10,697 nt of DNA from Dysgonamonadaceae bacterium (GCA_031261015.1 JAISKG010000180.1:1-10697), one strand, 5' to 3'. Shown: positions 1 to 7,193, counted from the stretch's first letter. Notes: generated by a model not told the origin, from the sequence alone. Translations and numbers: made by a program.

Positions 1-1241
1 AAGGAAAAATGGCGCAAAGAATCCAGTTTTTGAAATACCGTTATGCGCGCAAGATTTTGCATTTTACTTATCGCGATCCCTATAAACACGGGAAAGGAGT
101 GAATGCTTTGATTCCCTTGCTTTGCCACCGGTTTTTCACGATAGAATCCGCACAACAACTTGTCCGAAAAGTTCTTACACGATACGACTTCGATGCAAGT
201 TCGCTCGTTGCCGATTACGACGACCGTTCGCGCAGCATGATCTTGGAAAAAAGCATTTTCGGCGAGCCTACCCCCATTCTTTTTGAGGGTAAAACCGTTT
301 ACGGCGTCGCAAAACCCGACATTTACCTGACACGTAAATACGGAAACTACAAGCAGATACCCGATCCGAAAAAACAAAAACAACATAATTTTTATCTCTT
401 GGAACTGAATAAGCCTTACCGGGAATATCAAGATTATATTCGCCCGTTGCAACTTCGTCTTTTGAATATATTGACCACGTTTGATCAAGTTTGCCGGGAA
501 CGCGGTTTACGTTATTACCTCATGGCCGGCACTTTGCTCGGAGCCGTTCGCCATCAAGGCTTTATCCCTTGGGACGACGACATCGACGTAGGAATGCCCC
601 GCGCCGATTACAATTTACTCATTGCTCACGCTCAAGAATGGCTGCCTCAAAATTACGAGATGGTTTGTGCGGAAAACACGCCGGCCTATCCTTTCCCTTT
701 TGCAAAAATGCAGGATGCAGAAACCACTTTTATTGAACGTCGAGGATTTAAACACGTCGGCGGAATTTATGTCGATGTATTTCCATTGGACGGCGTTCCG
801 TCGGGAAAAATCGCTCGGAAACGGCAATTTTTTCAATACAAATTCTGGACAAAAATACTGTATTTTACTTGTCGCGATCCGCATAAGCATGGTCATGATA
901 CAAGTTCATTAATTCCACTTTTATGTCGTAAATTATTCACTCCTGCAGCTATACAAAAAAGGATCCGGAAAATTCTGACGCGTTATTCTTTCGATCAAAG
1001 TGTTCTTATTGCCGATTATGACGATGGTATCAAAGGTGTGATGGATAAAAAAATTCTCGGAAACGCTACGCCTTTGTCATTTGAAGGCAAACAACTCTTG
1101 GGTATTGAAAAATACGATGAATATCTTACACAAAAATACGGCGATTACATGCAGATTCCGGAGCAAGGGAAGCAGCGGCAGCACGGCTTCTATTATTTGA
1201 GCTTGGGAAAACCGTATCGGGAGTATAAAGGTAAAGGGTAA
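1..1241 (+). CDS. LicD-family phosphotransferase, tandem-domain fusion, 5' end outside window
   Basis: LicD-family proteins are nucleotidyltransferase-fold enzymes that transfer phosphocholine or other phospho-substituents to surface glycans. Counting from the ATG at 9, residues ~140-410 form a complete LicD unit: the GTLLGAVRH motif follows M172, and WDDDID (188-193) carries the expected metal-binding acidic residues. Residues 1-~138 match the C-terminal half of that same unit at about half of 144 positions (RDPxKHG, IPLLC, LTRYxFD, ADYDD, LTxKYGxY and KPYREY occur in both). The ATG at 9 is probably not the start: the preceding in-frame codons GGA AAA plus ATG GCG read GKMA, which aligns with GKIA in the second copy, and the frame is open to base 1. 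The gene therefore probably encodes two fused LicD units, with the first catalytic half upstream of the window. It ends at TAA 1239-1241, 18 bases from the convergent lipoprotein gene. Phosphocholine as the substrate is not established; surface-glycan modification is inferred from the family. Confidence 0.85.
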   Translation, partial: GKMAQRIQFLKYRYARKILHFTYRDPYKHGKGVNALIPLLCHRFFTIESAQQLVRKVLTRYDFDASSLVADYDDRSRSMILEKSIFGEPTPILFEGKTVYGVAKPDIYLTRKYGNYKQIPDPKKQKQHNFYLLELNKPYREYQDYIRPLQLRLLNILTTFDQVCRERGLRYYLMAGTLLGAVRHQGFIPWDDDIDVGMPRADYNLLIAHAQEWLPQNYEMVCAENTPAYPFPFAKMQDAETTFIERRGFKHVGGIYVDVFPLDGVPSGKIARKRQFFQYKFWTKILYFTCRDPHKHGHDTSSLIPLLCRKLFTPAAIQKRIRKILTRYSFDQSVLIADYDDGIKGVMDKKILGNATPLSFEGKQLLGIEKYDEYLTQKYGDYMQIPEQGKQRQHGFYYLSLGKPYREYKGKG

Positions 1242-1259
1242 AAATTATATATTCAATTA

Positions 1260-2036
1260 TTATTCAATATCTTCCTTCGTAATATCAATCGTACAAATAG
1301 GATTCCCTTTGCTGTCATTATAAATGTAGCGATAGGAAAAACCATGTTCCAGACAGTTCATTGTAGCAAGAGTACCTGTTAAGTTCTTGATCATGGCCGG
1401 CTTTGAGTTAGCGATAAAAGCATTTACGTCCTTTTTGGCAGTTTCTTCCACTTCGCCTTGCAAAGTGCAGGTATATTCGTCGATCAGCCCGTCTTCAAGA
1501 AAGCGTACGGTCGTCATAGTGATGCCGTTTCCCATCTCCAGCGGTAACATTTTTTGTATCGATTGCACTTCCAGTTTGGAGCTTTCAATCAGTCCGATAG
1601 TGATTTCGTCATCCGAATCTTCGGGCAAGGGATTGTTGTAATCTTCCGGAGTAATGAGCACATCGTACAAATGTTTGCCGTTGGCGTCGGAATAGGAATA
1701 CAGGTACTTGATGCCGAATTTTTTGATTGTATCGAACTCAGGACTGTCCTGCAAGGTACGAATGATTGCTTTTTTCGCGCCGGCGCTCACAAGCGATTCT
1801 TGAAAATCAGCGCCTTCCGTATCCATTAAAATAGTCGCTAAAAATTTCAGCGTTAAGTCAGGAGCCGCTTCGCATCTGTCCATTCTGATAAATTCGTTTA
1901 ATTGCTGAGGAAGCTGCTTATTGTACTGTTCGGCAGTTACTTCCAAAAACTTTTGCGCTACATTCGAACAAGCAAAGAAGCCAAACGAAAGAACCAATAA
2001 AACGATGACGGAAAATGTTTGTTTACATGTTTTCAT
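1260..2036 (-). CDS. Lipoprotein of unknown function with internal duplication
   Basis: This is a 258-residue protein that I do not recognise. A basic and hydrophobic N-terminus (residues 1-22) ends in F-F-A-C, with Cys23 as the likely lipidation site, so the mature protein is probably anchored in the outer or inner membrane. The rest is soluble-looking, with no further membrane segment. Two halves resemble each other: residues 88-133 and 212-257 align without gaps, sharing a K-x-A-x-I start, a G-x-x-Y-x-Y-x-Y-x-D core, a conserved Gly and an I-T-x-E-D end (about 14 of 46 identical). An acidic stretch around 139-144 (EDSDDE) separates the halves. The start ATG follows a TAnnTTTG box by a short leader. 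The gene converges on the LicD gene and lies downstream of the tRNA-Leu terminator, so it is probably transcribed alone. The ORF itself is well supported by signal peptide and length; function is unknown. Confidence 0.8.
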   Translation of the reverse strand: MKTCKQTFSVIVLLVLSFGFFACSNVAQKFLEVTAEQYNKQLPQQLNEFIRMDRCEAAPDLTLKFLATILMDTEGADFQESLVSAGAKKAIIRTLQDSPEFDTIKKFGIKYLYSYSDANGKHLYDVLITPEDYNNPLPEDSDDEITIGLIESSKLEVQSIQKMLPLEMGNGITMTTVRFLEDGLIDEYTCTLQGEVEETAKKDVNAFIANSKPAMIKNLTGTLATMNCLEHGFSYRYIYNDSKGNPICTIDITKEDIE

Positions 2037-2063
2037 AATGTATATAGTATAAAATTTGAATTA

Positions 2064-2071
2064 CAAAGATA
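2064..2071 (-). promoter_or_regulatory. Candidate -7 box for the lipoprotein gene
   Basis: The minus strand reads TATCTTTG here, matching the Bacteroidetes -7 consensus TAnnTTTG, about 27 bases before the lipoprotein ATG. No clear TTTG -33 box is found 19-20 bases upstream, where the tRNA terminator stem lies, so this is a weak call resting on one box and its position. Confidence 0.45.
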
Positions 2072-2102
2072 AAAAAGCAGAGAAATTTCATCTTTCCTCT
2101 GC
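2071..2102 (-). terminator. Rho-independent terminator of tRNA-Leu
   Basis: On the minus strand, GCAGAGGAA, an 8-base loop and TTTCTCTGC form a 9-bp stem (one G-U pair), followed directly by six T residues. It begins only 5 bases past the tRNA 3' end (arms within 2077-2102, T-tract 2071-2076). The position and form are those of an intrinsic terminator for the tRNA transcript. Confidence 0.8.
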
Positions 2103-2107
2103 TTCAG

Positions 2108-2191
2108 TACCCAGAGCCGGGGTCGAACCGGCATGGAAGTGAATCCACTGGTGTTTGAGACCAGCGCGTCTACCGATTCCGCCATCTGGGC
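2108..2191 (-). tRNA. tRNA-Leu (anticodon CAA)
   Basis: The minus strand folds into a class II cloverleaf of 84 nt. The acceptor stem pairs GCCCAGA with TCTGGGT (first pair G-U), the D-arm contains GGCGGAATCGGTAGACGC, the anticodon stem CTGGT/ACCAG encloses loop CTCAAAC with anticodon CAA, a long variable arm follows, and the T-arm is GCCGG-TTCGACC-CCGGC. The discriminator base is A, as expected for leucine. The 3' CCA is not encoded and must be added after transcription. It reads UUG codons. Confidence 0.96.
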
Positions 2192-2209
2192 TTGTCGAAA
2201 AGACGGATG

Positions 2210-2240
2210 CAAAGGTAGAAAAACTTTTGAATATAGCAAA
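2210..2240 (-). promoter_or_regulatory. Promoter of tRNA-Leu
   Basis: On the minus strand TTTG (2237-2240) is followed by exactly 19 bases and then TACCTTTG (2210-2217), a full match to the Bacteroidetes primary sigma consensus TTTG-N19-TAnnTTTG. Transcription would start about 12 bases before the mature tRNA 5' end. Confidence 0.8.
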
Positions 2241-2260
2241 TGACTTGTTATCTTTTTTAT

Positions 2261-2268
2261 TACATTTG
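2261..2268 (+). promoter_or_regulatory. Candidate -7 box for aroB
   Basis: TACATTTG matches TAnnTTTG and lies 19 bases before the aroB ATG at 2288. No TTTG is seen at the usual -33 distance, so only half of the promoter is supported. It sits back to back with the tRNA promoter on the other strand. Confidence 0.5.
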
Positions 2269-2287
2269 CCGGATAAATTTTCAAAAC

Positions 2288-3385
2288 ATGAAACAGCAAA
2301 TTATTCGTTGCAGCAACATAATCAATGATTTAAGCGATCTATTACGCTCGTTGAACTACGACGGTTTATTTCTCCTGACCGACCATCATACGCAAAAATT
2401 TTGTTTGCCGCTCGTTGAGGCCATCTCCGAAATTCAATCAGCATGGAAATTTTCCATCCCGGCAGGCGACGAAAACAAAACGATGCAAACGCTTTCCCAA
2501 GTGTGGAAATTCCTTTCGGATAACGGCGCCAACCGGAAGTCGTTGCTTATCAACCTCGGCGGCGGAATGTTGACCGACTTGGGCGGATTCGCTGCCGCAA
2601 CTTTCAAACGGGGCATCCGGTTTATCAACATTCCTACAACGCTTCTGGGTGCGGTGGATGCGGCCGTCGGTGGAAAAACGGGCATCAATTTCAATGGTTT
2701 GAAAAACGAAATCGGAGCGTTTGCACCGGCGATTGCGGTATTGATCGATTCCTATTTTTTCAAAACATTAGATAGAACGAATTTATTATCCGGTTATGCG
2801 GAAATGTTGAAACATGCCTTACTAACCTCTCCCCAACCCTCCCCACAAGGGAAGGAGCTTGCCCCCTCTTGTGGAGAGGGATGGGAGGAGGTCATACGTT
2901 TTGATTTTGAAAAAATAAATTATACCCGATTGAATCATCTTTTATTCGAATCGGTCTTGGTCAAAGAACGAATCGTCGAAAAAGATCCCACCGAACAGGG
3001 AATACGCAAAGCGCTAAACCTCGGCCATACTTTCGGACATGCTTTCGAAAGCCTTTCTTACGAATTGCAACGCCCTGTGCCGCACGGTTATGCCGTCGCT
3101 TGGGGACTCGTTTGCGAATTATACCTTTCGTTCGTTAAACTCGGATTCGATAAAGAAATTTTATCGCGCATCATTCGTTTTGTGAAAGAAAATTACGGCA
3201 GCTTCGCTTTCGATTGTAATCAATACGAGCAAATCTTCGCTTTCATGCAACATGACAAGAAAAACGAATCGAAAGACGTCAATTTTACTTTACTGAAAGC
3301 CGCCGGCGAAATCGAAATCAACCAAACGGCTGATAAAAAGGAAATTGAAGAAACCTTGGATTTTTACCGAGATTTTTTCGATTAA
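2288..3385 (+). CDS. aroB: 3-dehydroquinate synthase
   Basis: The enzyme converts DAHP to 3-dehydroquinate, the second step of the shikimate pathway to aromatic amino acids, in the cytoplasm with NAD+ and a divalent metal. Family marks are all present: the NAD-binding GGG (91-93) and MLTDLGGF, the IPTTLLGAVDAAVGGKTGIN segment, and the metal ligands E172 (GYAEMLKH), H247 (NLGHTFGH) and H266 (PHGYAVAWG). ATG 2288 is chosen because MKQQIIRC starts the usual N-terminal region; an earlier in-frame ATG at 2240 would start upstream of the candidate promoter. The protein has 365 residues. Residues ~181-198 (S-P-Q-P-S-P-Q-G and onward to G-E-G) do not look like AroB and are encoded by an imperfect inverted repeat; the normal sequence resumes at W199. 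All catalytic residues are kept, so the enzyme is probably active. The gene ends 3 bases from the convergent EEP gene. Confidence 0.96.
   Translation: MKQQIIRCSNIINDLSDLLRSLNYDGLFLLTDHHTQKFCLPLVEAISEIQSAWKFSIPAGDENKTMQTLSQVWKFLSDNGANRKSLLINLGGGMLTDLGGFAAATFKRGIRFINIPTTLLGAVDAAVGGKTGINFNGLKNEIGAFAPAIAVLIDSYFFKTLDRTNLLSGYAEMLKHALLTSPQPSPQGKELAPSCGEGWEEVIRFDFEKINYTRLNHLLFESVLVKERIVEKDPTEQGIRKALNLGHTFGHAFESLSYELQRPVPHGYAVAWGLVCELYLSFVKLGFDKEILSRIIRFVKENYGSFAFDCNQYEQIFAFMQHDKKNESKDVNFTLLKAAGEIEINQTADKKEIEETLDFYRDFFD
2826..2891 (+). repeat. Palindromic REP-like element inserted in frame in aroB
   Basis: Two 26-base arms (2826-2851 and 2866-2891) are inverted copies of each other at about 21 of 26 positions, around a 14-base centre. 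The arms are C-rich then G-rich, unlike the surrounding gene. Read through, the element encodes Pro/Gly/Ser-rich peptide of about 18 residues in AroB just after helix residues containing the metal ligand E172. Its form is that of dispersed palindromic repeats able to insert in frame in proteins; whether other copies exist in this genome cannot be seen here. Confidence 0.75.
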
Positions 3386-3388
3386 CCC

Positions 3389-4438
3389 TTACTCTCCATT
3401 ATTATAATACTTCACCAAATACACCACCACCGGAAAATGGTCGCTATACCCATTCAAAAAAACATCGCCGCTGTGCGTGCGCAACGGATAGCCTTTGTAC
3501 CGCCCGGTCTGCTCCGTCAAAAAATCAGCATTAAAAATTTCAACTTTCCAGTATTTTAAAGTGGAGTGGTCGTTGCCGAGCAGATTACCGGAAAGCATGA
3601 TTTGATCAAACAAGTTCCAGCCACCGTTGTAAGCCAGCGAACCGATACCTTTGGCAAACAATTCGGCCATCGGATTGAAGATGCCAAACTCACCGACGTC
3701 GTTTTTCTTGCGCTTGGCATTCAATACTTTGCTCACGCTCGCGTTGGTCGGATCGTCGTTCAAGTCGCCCATGATGAAAATCTTGGCGTCGGGATCGGCA
3801 GCCATGATAGAATCGGTGATATGCTTCGTCAACGTAGCAGCAGCCACACGAAGATAACGGGAAGCTTGCTCGCCGCCACGCCGCGACGGCCAGTGATTCA
3901 CAATCACATTCACCCGCTCGCCGTCCAGCAATCCCGACACAAGTAATTGATCGCGCGACCGGAACTTCGGATTATCGGCCAACCTGAAAAGGTAGGGTTT
4001 GCTTGATGTTACCGTGAAAAACGCCGGATTATACAGCAACGCGACGTCCACCCCGCGCGCATCGGGCGAATCGTAATGGACAATCCCCAAATTCCGGCTC
4101 GCCAGATTCGGATTTTTCACCAAATCTTCCAGTACTGTGCGGTTTTCCACTTCCGATACGCCAATAAAAGCCGGCCCCAGCGGACAGGTTTCTTTCGCCA
4201 ACTGACTAATCGCGTAGGCCATATTATTGATTTTCTTCCAATATTTATCGCTGTTCCATTTCTTCGTTCCCTGCGGAGAATATTCCAGATCGTATTGCGA
4301 ATTATTGTTGATCGTATCGAAAAGATTTTCCAAATTGTAGAACGCTACGGAATAAGGAACTAACTTTTTGCCTTGTCCGCACATAACCGACGGAACCATA
4401 AGCAATAACACTGCTAAAAGATTTAATAACTTTTTCAT
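3389..4438 (-). CDS. Secreted endonuclease/exonuclease/phosphatase (EEP) family hydrolase
   Basis: EEP-fold enzymes (DNase I/exonuclease III/inositol phosphatase-like) cleave phosphodiester or phosphomonoester bonds with a divalent metal. The 349-residue protein shows the family motifs in order: FYNLENLF (33-40, Asn metal site), SEVEN (95-99, metal Glu), VNHWPSR (180-186, His182), GDLNDDP (224-230, Asp225/Asn227) and YSDHFPV (331-337, Asp333-His334 catalytic pair). All key residues are present, so it should be active. Residues 1-19 form a signal peptide; Cys20 after V-M is a poor lipobox, so a soluble periplasmic or exported protein is more likely than a lipoprotein. Its substrate (DNA, RNA, nucleotide, lipid headgroup or sugar phosphate) cannot be read from the sequence. 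It diverges from the TonB receptor operon across a shared 182-base control region, suggesting related function, and converges on aroB with 3 bases between stop codons. Confidence 0.88.
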   Translation of the reverse strand: MKKLLNLLAVLLLMVPSVMCGQGKKLVPYSVAFYNLENLFDTINNNSQYDLEYSPQGTKKWNSDKYWKKINNMAYAISQLAKETCPLGPAFIGVSEVENRTVLEDLVKNPNLASRNLGIVHYDSPDARGVDVALLYNPAFFTVTSSKPYLFRLADNPKFRSRDQLLVSGLLDGERVNVIVNHWPSRRGGEQASRYLRVAAATLTKHITDSIMAADPDAKIFIMGDLNDDPTNASVSKVLNAKRKKNDVGEFGIFNPMAELFAKGIGSLAYNGGWNLFDQIMLSGNLLGNDHSTLKYWKVEIFNADFLTEQTGRYKGYPLRTHSGDVFLNGYSDHFPVVVYLVKYYNNGE

Positions 4439-4468
4439 AATGTCAAAACAATTTAAAGATTGATGCTA

Positions 4469-4476
4469 CAAATATA
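4469..4476 (-). promoter_or_regulatory. Candidate -7 box for the EEP gene
   Basis: The minus strand reads TATATTTG, a TAnnTTTG match, about 30 bases upstream of the EEP ATG at 4438. No TTTG is found at -33, so the call rests on the -7 box and position. Confidence 0.45.
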
Positions 4477-4493
4477 GTTCATATCTTTGAATT

Positions 4494-4525
4494 TTTGTTT
4501 AATTCGGAAACTTTCCTTACATTTG
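4494..4525 (+). promoter_or_regulatory. Candidate promoter P1 of the TonB-receptor operon
   Basis: TTTG (4494-4497) is followed by 20 bases and TACATTTG (4518-4525), close to the consensus spacing of 19. The implied leader is close to 90 bases. The -7 box overlaps the left arm of a perfect inverted repeat, so transcription from here could be blocked or assisted by a bound regulator. Confidence 0.55.
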
Positions 4526-4539
4526 TAACAGAAATGTAA
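4506..4539. promoter_or_regulatory. Operator-like palindromes in the divergent control region
   Basis: TTACATTT (4517-4524) and AAATGTAA (4532-4539) form a perfect 8-bp inverted repeat with a 7-base spacer, directly preceded by a second small palindrome GGAAA-C-TTTCC (4506-4516). No T-tract follows, so it is not a terminator. AAATGT recurs at 4559-4564. The placement over candidate promoter P1 suggests a binding site for a dimeric regulator; I cannot name the regulator. Confidence 0.45.
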
Positions 4540-4572
4540 CCATTCGTTCATGGGAATGAAATGTTCCGTTTC

Positions 4573-4580
4573 TACTTTTG
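4573..4580 (+). promoter_or_regulatory. Candidate promoter P2 (-7 box) of the TonB-receptor operon
   Basis: TACTTTTG matches TAnnTTTG and lies 40 bases before the receptor ATG, which is a usual leader length. No TTTG is seen at the -33 distance. It is an alternative, or an addition, to P1. Confidence 0.45.
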
Positions 4581-4620
4581 TTGCGGAAAGAATTAATACT
4601 AAATAATTAGCGTGTGTTTC

Positions 4621-7164
4621 ATGAAAAAAATCTACATTCCTCTTGTACTTCTCTTATGTTGTATAACGGCAAAAGCCCAAGAACCAGCGGATTCGGTCCC
4701 CTCGTTCTCGAAAAACAGAATAGAGAATGTGTTCATCTTCTTAGATGAAGAAACCTTTGGGGAGGATTCCGAGCAGGGCGATTTCAACGTTTCGTCGCTG
4801 ATGACTTCCTCCAACGACATTTACTTGTCGAACAGTAATTACAATTTTTCCGCCGTGCGCTTCAAGGTGCGGGGTTACGACAACCGCTACTCCGACGTGT
4901 TCATCAACGGAATCAATTTCAACGATGCCGAACGCGGCGGTTTCAGCTACGGAATGATTGGCGGCCTAAACGATGCAACCCGTAATCAGGATGTCATCAA
5001 CGCCACTTCGCCTTCGCGCTTCAATTTCGGACAGATCGGCGGAAGTTCCAACATCAGTACGTGGGCAAGCGGTTACAGTCCCGGATCCAAAGTAGGCGTC
5101 GCTTACACCAACCGCAATTACAAATTGCGCGGAACCGCCATGTATTCGACCGGCGTGATGGACAATGGCTGGGCGCTGTCGGGCATGCTGGCTTACCGCT
5201 GGGCCGACCAAGGTTTCATCAAAGGAACGTTTTACAACAGTCTCGGAGCCTTCTTTTCCGCCGAAAAAATCCTGAACGACAAAAACAATCTTTCGTTCAC
5301 CTTCTTCGTCGCTCCTACCCAACGGGGACAAGCTTCGGCTACCACAGAGGAAATTGCCGATTTGCTCGACGACCATTATTACAACTCCAATTGGGGCTAT
5401 CAAAATGGGAAAGTGCGCAATTCGAGAATTGTTACAACCTGGGAGCCGACTTTTATTGCCTCGCATCTCTGGAAAATCAGCAACAATACGCAATTGCAAA
5501 CCGGTATAGGTACGAAATATAAAAGATATGGAAGTACGGCGATCGAATACGCCAGCGCCAACAATCCACGACCGGACTATTACAAGAATCTTCCGAGCTA
5601 CCACACTGGGGAAGCACGAGAAAAAGCTCAGCAAGACTGGTTAAATGATATTAACTATCGCCAAGTCAATTGGGACGGCATTTACGATCAAAATAGAACT
5701 CCTCAAGCCAAAAAAAACGGAGGCGTTTATACTTTGGGAGAACGCATGAACAATCAACTCAATGCAACGCTCAATTCCACGTTGACCACGAAGCTCAACC
5801 GGAATATTACGATGATGGCTGGAGTAGAAGCTCGCTATACCAAAGGGATGCACTACGAAACCATTGCCGACTTGCTGGGCGCCTCTTATTTTTTGAATGA
5901 AAATTCTTTTGCTAGAACCGACATTAAACTCGCAGATAATCCTTACGCTGCTTTTTACGACCTGAATAATCCGAATACAAAAGCAGTGAAAGGCGATCGT
6001 ATCCGTTACGATTACGACATTCATGTGCGCGACGCCAATGTTTGGGTTCAAAACGAGCACCGTTATGCCAAATGGGATGTTTACTATGGTTTCAAGTTTG
6101 GTTACAACGATTTTTACCGCTACGGAAATATGCGCAACGGCTTAGCTCTTGATAATTCCTATGGCAAAGGCAAACTGCATTCATTTGTTGAGCAAAGCAC
6201 GAAATTCGGATTGACTTATAAACTTTCCGGCCGGCACATGTTCTCCGGAAATGTCAGTTATTCGATACTTCCACCGCTGGCCGACAATGCCTATATTTCT
6301 TCGCGCGTGAAAGACGACGCTGTCGCCGACCTGAAAGACGAAAAAGTTTTCTCGGCCAATGTCAATTATACGATCGCTACTCCTGTAGTAAAAGGACGGG
6401 TTACCGCTTTCCAAACCAATTTCTACGATCAAGCCGAATTATACCATTATTTTGATGACGGCAACCATACTTTTTCCAATTTGTCGTTATCGGGAATCAA
6501 TAAAATACATCGAGGCGTGGAATTGGGTTTAGAAGCAGCTGTTACCTCAGCGCTTAAGCTTTCGTTCATCGGTACTATGGCGGAATATTTTTACAACAAT
6601 CGTCCGACCGGAACATGGAGTTCCGAAAACGGAGCTTTCCCCGATAGAACGGACACTTATTATCTGAAGAATTTCTATGAAAGCGGAACACCGCAAACTG
6701 CCGGCTCGTTTGGAGTCCATTATTTTTATAACTACTGGTTCTTCGATGCTACTTTTAATGCTTTCGACCGTACATACATTGATATTTCTCCAATCAGAAG
6801 AAGAGAAGACGCACTTGGTGAGCTTCTATCGCACTTGATTGACGAAGCGAGGAACGAGATTCCTCCGAGAGATGAAGTGACTCTCAAGGAAGTAGAGGCT
6901 AAAGTAGATGAAATTATCCCTCAGGAAAAATTTGCCGGAGGCTATACCATTGATTTTTCTATTGGTAAGTCGCTTATTCTCAAACGGAAATATCGTTTGA
7001 ACATCAACATGCAATTCAATAACATATTGAATAACATCAACTTGAAGACAAACGGATATGAATACGCCCGTTTCGACTTCGCAACTCAAGCTGTAAAAGT
7101 ACCCTCTTTCTATTATTACGCTCAAGGATTCAATTGTTTCCTGACGGCAAACTTCAGATTTTAA
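4621..7164 (+). CDS. TonB-dependent outer-membrane receptor
   Basis: An 847-residue outer-membrane transporter driven by TonB-ExbBD that would import a large or scarce ligand. Residues 1-19 are a signal peptide with A-K-A cleavage before Q20. Residues ~56-150 form the plug, with VRGYDNRYSDVFINGINF (83-100) and GQIGGSSNIST (137-147) as typical plug motifs. The rest is rich in alternating aromatic beta strands and ends in Phe (FLTANFRF), the usual C-terminal signal of outer-membrane barrels. There is no N-terminal carboxypeptidase-regulatory-like domain and no SusD gene beside it, so it is not a standard SusC. A charged, probably helical stretch at ~724-770 interrupts the late barrel strands and may be an extracellular loop. 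ATG 4621 is preferred to GTG 4612 because MKK starts the signal peptide. The next gene follows after 29 bases, in the same probable operon. The ligand is unknown. Confidence 0.88.
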   Translation: MKKIYIPLVLLLCCITAKAQEPADSVPSFSKNRIENVFIFLDEETFGEDSEQGDFNVSSLMTSSNDIYLSNSNYNFSAVRFKVRGYDNRYSDVFINGINFNDAERGGFSYGMIGGLNDATRNQDVINATSPSRFNFGQIGGSSNISTWASGYSPGSKVGVAYTNRNYKLRGTAMYSTGVMDNGWALSGMLAYRWADQGFIKGTFYNSLGAFFSAEKILNDKNNLSFTFFVAPTQRGQASATTEEIADLLDDHYYNSNWGYQNGKVRNSRIVTTWEPTFIASHLWKISNNTQLQTGIGTKYKRYGSTAIEYASANNPRPDYYKNLPSYHTGEAREKAQQDWLNDINYRQVNWDGIYDQNRTPQAKKNGGVYTLGERMNNQLNATLNSTLTTKLNRNITMMAGVEARYTKGMHYETIADLLGASYFLNENSFARTDIKLADNPYAAFYDLNNPNTKAVKGDRIRYDYDIHVRDANVWVQNEHRYAKWDVYYGFKFGYNDFYRYGNMRNGLALDNSYGKGKLHSFVEQSTKFGLTYKLSGRHMFSGNVSYSILPPLADNAYISSRVKDDAVADLKDEKVFSANVNYTIATPVVKGRVTAFQTNFYDQAELYHYFDDGNHTFSNLSLSGINKIHRGVELGLEAAVTSALKLSFIGTMAEYFYNNRPTGTWSSENGAFPDRTDTYYLKNFYESGTPQTAGSFGVHYFYNYWFFDATFNAFDRTYIDISPIRRREDALGELLSHLIDEARNEIPPRDEVTLKEVEAKVDEIIPQEKFAGGYTIDFSIGKSLILKRKYRLNINMQFNNILNNINLKTNGYEYARFDFATQAVKVPSFYYYAQGFNCFLTANFRF

Positions 7165-7193
7165 TAAATAATAAACAAAAAAAATACAAGAAT

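Noticed and set aside
2240..2287. Earlier in-frame ATG for aroB at 2240
   Set aside because: It lies upstream of the candidate -7 box and adds 16 residues unlike the family N-terminus; ATG 2288 fits better.
2033..2299. Minus-strand ORF of 88 codons across the tRNA-Leu gene
   Set aside because: It runs through the tRNA, its terminator and both promoters, and has no protein-like features.
2826..2891. Palindrome in aroB as a disrupted gene or frameshift
   Set aside because: The reading frame continues with correct AroB sequence and all metal ligands after the insert, so the gene is intact.
4517..4539. Inverted repeat TTACATTT/AAATGTAA as a transcription terminator
   Set aside because: The stem is AT-rich, no T-tract follows on either strand, and it lies between divergent gene starts, so an operator is more likely.
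4612..4620. GTG start for the TonB receptor
   Set aside because: It would add three residues before a normal MKK signal peptide; ATG 4621 is the better start.
4966..5634. Long minus-strand ORF (222 codons) inside the receptor gene
   Set aside because: It is antisense to a well-supported gene, with no signal, motif or promoter; it is a codon-bias shadow.
7134..7193. Upstream ATG for the DUF5689/DUF6359 lipoprotein at 7134
   Set aside because: It lies inside the receptor gene and would put 20 polar residues before the lipoprotein signal peptide; ATG 7194 gives a proper signal.
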